Of a stretch of DNA of 64,000 nucleotides, positions 60,843 through 64,000 are shown in pieces (positions within the stretch are counted from its first letter, which is position 1; the number at the start of each line of letters is the position of its first letter). A model generated the notes under the pieces. The model made no database searches and was not told where the DNA came from. It worked only from the letters and a program-made list of their open reading frames with translations. The position numbers and the translations under genes are program-made. Source of the DNA: Hydractinia symbiolongicarpus (taxonomy: Eukaryota > Cnidaria > Hydrozoa > Anthoathecata > Hydractiniidae); NCBI RefSeq assembly GCF_029227915.1, contig NC_079886.1:992001-1056000 (forward strand), written 5' to 3'.

Positions 60843-61655
60843 CTCATGCGTTTTAGTGGTGAAAAAATAATTTAAAAAATCGTTCGGGAAATGAATTTAC
60901 TCCCTGGGTACTTTCTTTGCATACTTTTGACTATACGGGCCGAGTGCGGGATTTACGGGAAATCACGGGTTTTCGTTTGCCGGCGATTAAACTTCTTTTA
61001 TTCAGCGTCTTATCAAAAATGAAAACATTTTTGAAAACTACAAGTCTCATGCGTTTTAGTGGTGAAAAAATAATTTAAAAAATCGTTCAGGAAATGAGTT
61101 TAATCCTTGAGTACTTTCTTTGTATACTCTTGACTATACGGGCCGAGTACCGGATTAACGGAAAATCGCGGGTTTTCGTTTGCCGGCGATTAAACTTCTT
61201 TTATTCAGCGTCTTATCAAAAATGAAAACATTTTTAAAAAAACTCCAAGTTTCATGCGTTTTAGTGGTGAAAAAATAATTTGAAAAATCGTTCTGAAAAT
61301 GAGTTTACCCACAAGGTACTTTCTTTGTATACATTCGCCTATAGGGGCCAAGCCCGGGATTTACAGGAAATCGCGGGTTTTCGTTTGCTGGCGATTAAAC
61401 TTCTTTTATTTAGAGTTTCATCAAAAATGAAAACATTTTTGGAAACTACAAGTGTCATGCGTTTTAGTGGTGAAAAAATAATTTAAAAAATCGTTCGTGA
61501 AATGAGTTTACTCCCTGGGTACTTTCTTTGCATAATTTCGACTATACGGGCCGAGTCCGGGATTTAGGGAAATCGCGGGTTTTCGTTTGCCGGCGAATAA
61601 ACTTCATTTATTTAGCGTCTCATCAAAAATGAAAACATTTTTAATAACTACAAGT
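60843..61655 (+). repeat. four-monomer repeat of 58614-59424
   Basis: The match is at offset 2229, then 2231 after a 2-base gain near 61,230 (TTTTTAAAAAAACTCC). Shared marks include CGGATTAACGGAAAATCG, ATTCGCCTATAG and TTTAGGGAAATCG. Private changes are GTTTAATCCTTGAG and TTTAGAGTTTC. Confidence 0.83.
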
Positions 61656-64000
61656 CTCATGCGTTTTAGTGGTGAAAAAATAATTTAAAAAATCGTTCGG
61701 GAAATGAGTTTACTTCCTGATAACTTTCTTTGTATACTTTTGACTATACGGGCCGAGTCCGGGATTTACGGGAAATCACGGGTTTTCGTTTGCCGGCGAT
61801 TAAACTTCTTTTATTCAGCGTCTTATCAAAAATGAAAACATTTTTGAAAACTACAAGTCTCATGCGTTTTAGAGGTGAAAAAATAATTTAAAAAATCGTT
61901 CGGGAAATGAGTTTACTCCCTGGGTACTCTCTTTGTATACTTTTGATTATACGGGTCGTGTCCGGGATTTACGGGAAATCGCGGGTTTTCGTTTGCCGGC
62001 GATTAAACTTGTTTTATTTAGCGTCTCATCAAAAATGAAAATATTGTTAAAAACTACAAGTCTCATGCGTTTTAGTGGTGAAAAAATAATTTAAAATATC
62101 GTTTGGGAAATGAGTTTACTCCCTGAGTACTTTCTTTGTATACATTTGACTATACGGGCCGAGTACCGGATTTACGGGAAATCGCGGGTTTTCGTTTGCC
62201 GGCGATTAAACTTCTTTTATTCAGCGTCTTATCAAAAATGAAAACATTTTTGAAAACTACAAGTCTCATGCGTTTTAGTGGTGAAAAAATAATTTAAAAA
62301 ATCGTTCGGAAATGAGTTTACTCCCTGGGTACTTTCTTTGTATACTTTTGACCATACGGGCCGAGTCCGGGATTTACGGGAAATTGCGGGTTTTCGTTTG
62401 CCGGCGATTAAACTTCTTTTTATTAGCGTTTCATCAAAAATGAAAACATTTTTGGAAACTATCAGTGTCATGCGTTTTAGTGGTGAAAAAATAATTTAAA
62501 AAATCGTTCGTGAAATGAGTTTACTCCCTGGGTACTTTCTTTGCATAATTTTGACTATACGGGCCGAGTCCGGGATTTAGGGGAAATCGCGGGTTTTCGT
62601 TTGCCGGCGAATAAACTTCATTTATTTAGCGTCTCATCAAAAATGAAAACATTTTTAAAAACTACAAGTCTCATGCGTTTTAGTGGTGAAAAAATAATTT
62701 ATAAAATCGTTCGAGAAATGAGTTTACTTCCTGGGTACTTTCTTTGTATACTTTTGACTATACGGGCCGAGTCAGGGATTTACTGAAAATCACGGGTTTT
62801 CGTTTGCCGGCGATTAAACTTCTTTTATTCAGCGTCTCATTAAAAATGAAAACATTTTTAAAAACTACAAGTGTCATGCGTTTTAGTGGTGAAAAAATAA
62901 TTCAAAAAATCGTTCGGGAAATGAGTTTACTCCCTGGGTACTCTCTTTGTATACTTTTGATTATACGGGTCGTGTCCGGGATTTACGGGAAATCGCGGGT
63001 TTTCGTTTGCCAGCGATTAAACTGGTTTTATTTAGCGTCTCATCAAAAATGAAAATATTGTTGAAAATTACAAGTCTCATGCGTTTTAGTGGTGAAAAAA
63101 TAATTTAAAATATCGTTCGGGAAATGAGTTTACTCCCTGGGTACTTTCTTTGTTTAGTTTTGACCATACCGGCCGAGTCCGGGATTTACGGGAAATCGCG
63201 GGTTTTCGTTTGCCGGCGATTAAACTTCTTTTATTTAGCGTTTCATCAAAAATGTAAACATTTTTGAAAACTACAAGTGTCATGCGTTTTAGTGGTGAAA
63301 AAATAATTTAAAAAATCGTTCGGGAAATAAGTTTACTCCCTGGGTACTTTCTTTGTATAATTTTGATTATACGGGCCGAGTCCGGGATTTAGGGGAAATC
63401 GCGGGTTTTCGTTTGCCGGCGAATAAACTTCATTTATTTAGCGTCTCATCAAAAATGAAAACATTTTTAAAAACTACAAGTCTCATGCGTTTTAGTGGTG
63501 AAAAAATAATTTAAAAAATCGTTCGGGAAATGAGTTTACTCCCTGGGTACTTTCTTTGTATACTTTTGACTATACGGGCCGAGTCCGGGATTTACGGGAA
63601 ATCGCGGGTTTTCGTTTGCCGGCGATTAAACTTGTTTTATTTAGCGTCTCATCAAAAATGAAAACATTGTTGAAAACTACAAGTCTTATGCGTTTTAGTG
63701 GTGAAAAAATAATTTAAAAAATCGTTCTGAAAATGAGTTTATTCACAGGGTACTTTCTTTGTATACATTCAACTATACAAGCCGAGTACCGGATTTACGG
63801 GAAATCGCGGGTTTTCGTTTGCCGGCGATTAAACTTCTTTTATTTAGCGTCTTCTCAAAAATGAAAACATTTTTGAAAACTACAAGTCTCATGCGTTTTA
63901 GTGGTGAAAAAATAATTTAAAAAATCGTTCGGGAAATGAGTTTACTCCCTGGGTACTTTCTTTATATACTTTTGACTATACGGGCCGAGTACCGGATTTA
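61656..64000 (+). repeat. distal mosaic of R/S/T/P/Q/U-like monomers, running off the window
   Basis: Eleven and a half monomers in an order resembling P-Q-R-S-T (R at 61656, S, T, P-like at about 62,270, Q at about 62,470, R, S, U at about 63,080, Q, then ordinary and G1-like). The last one is cut by the window end at GAGTACCGGATTTA. The monomer at about 63,690 has the G1 5' half with ACTATACAAGCCGAG, as at about 48,475. Confidence 0.75.
63246..63267. repeat. 22-bp inverted repeat (10-bp arms)
   Basis: Same palindrome, class U monomer near the end of the window. Confidence 0.88.

Larger units (their letters stand above)
1..64000 (+). repeat. 203-bp satellite DNA tandem array filling the window
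   Basis: The motif CTCATGCG (variants CTCGTGCG, GTCATGCG, CTCATCCG) recurs at 1, 204, 407, 610, 812, 1015, 1217, 1420 and so on every 201-203 bp to the end of the window, always in the same orientation. Between these marks the same order of motifs is kept: two A6 tracts (consensus 20-25 and 32-37), TTCGGGAAATGAG, CTCCCTGGGTAC, TTGACTATACGGGCCGAG, a CGGG-rich centre (94-127), GCCGGC, TTATTTAGCG and a terminal inverted repeat (171-192). The consensus is about 37% G+C. No break by unique sequence, transposon, inversion or microsatellite was seen. This is satellite DNA; a centromeric or pericentromeric location is an inference from size and homogeneity, and no known satellite family was recognised. 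Confidence 0.98.

Noticed and set aside
1-64000. CRISPR array
   Set aside because: Period 203 bp with no unique spacers; whole units are homologous.
1-64000. tRNA, rRNA or small RNA genes
   Set aside because: No tRNA-like A/B box pair with clover-leaf arms, no rRNA motifs; all sequence is explained by the satellite.
1-64000. Assignment to a named satellite family or species
   Set aside because: No known consensus was recognised; naming one would be a guess. A search of the 203-bp consensus against repeat databases and genome assemblies would decide.

Overview
The whole window is one uninterrupted, head-to-tail satellite DNA array with a monomer of about 203 bp (roughly 315 monomers, all in the same orientation). 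I see no protein-coding gene, RNA gene, transposon, CRISPR array or unique-sequence island. The array runs off both ends. This is typical of eukaryotic (peri)centromeric or other heterochromatic satellite. The sequence alone does not identify the species. The monomer is about 37% G+C and CpG is not depleted (13 CpG in the 203-bp consensus I counted, against about 7 expected), which argues against long-term heavy CpG methylation. Monomers are numbered here from the CTCATGCG motif, which happens to start at base 1.

The array is organised at several nested levels. (1) Monomers fall into recognisable classes (A, B, X, A', C, D, E, F and others) that follow one another in fixed order. (2) These form higher-order repeats (HORs): an 8-mer (1-1622), its 6-mer, 4-mer and 5-mer derivatives (1623-5882), a 9-mer (7101-8926, 8927-10751), a P-Q-R-S-T 5-mer (18668-20697, 23524-24538), a 14-mer near 51-54 kb, and several local 1-, 3- and 4-monomer duplications. 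(3) A long left segment (1 to about 24,613) is present again as a right copy (29,411 to about 47,330). The offset between them changes in whole-monomer steps (29,411; 25,151; 24,948; 23,122-23,124; 22,921; 23,124; 22,718), so each copy has gained or lost blocks since duplication.

Region by region: 1-5882 is the A-F HOR domain; 5883-10,751 the 6-monomer block plus two 9-mers; 10,752-16,231 a mosaic of A/B/Y/F-like monomers; 16,232-24,538 a nested 23-monomer unit with embedded P-Q-R-S-T 5-mers; 24,539-29,410 a mosaic spacer; 29,411-47,256 the right copy of the preceding domains; 47,257-64,000 a different, less regular domain built on a 14-mer with a strongly diverged monomer pair (G1/G2).

Each monomer carries a near-perfect 9-bp-arm inverted repeat and four CGGG motifs spaced 11, 9 and 10 bp. 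Several hybrid monomers fix the position of individual crossovers to tracts of 9-33 bp. All short open frames are by-products of the repeat: 203 is not a multiple of three, so no frame can be read from one monomer into the next without changing frame. All comparisons were made by eye from the printed sequence; block edges given as 'about' are uncertain by tens of bases.
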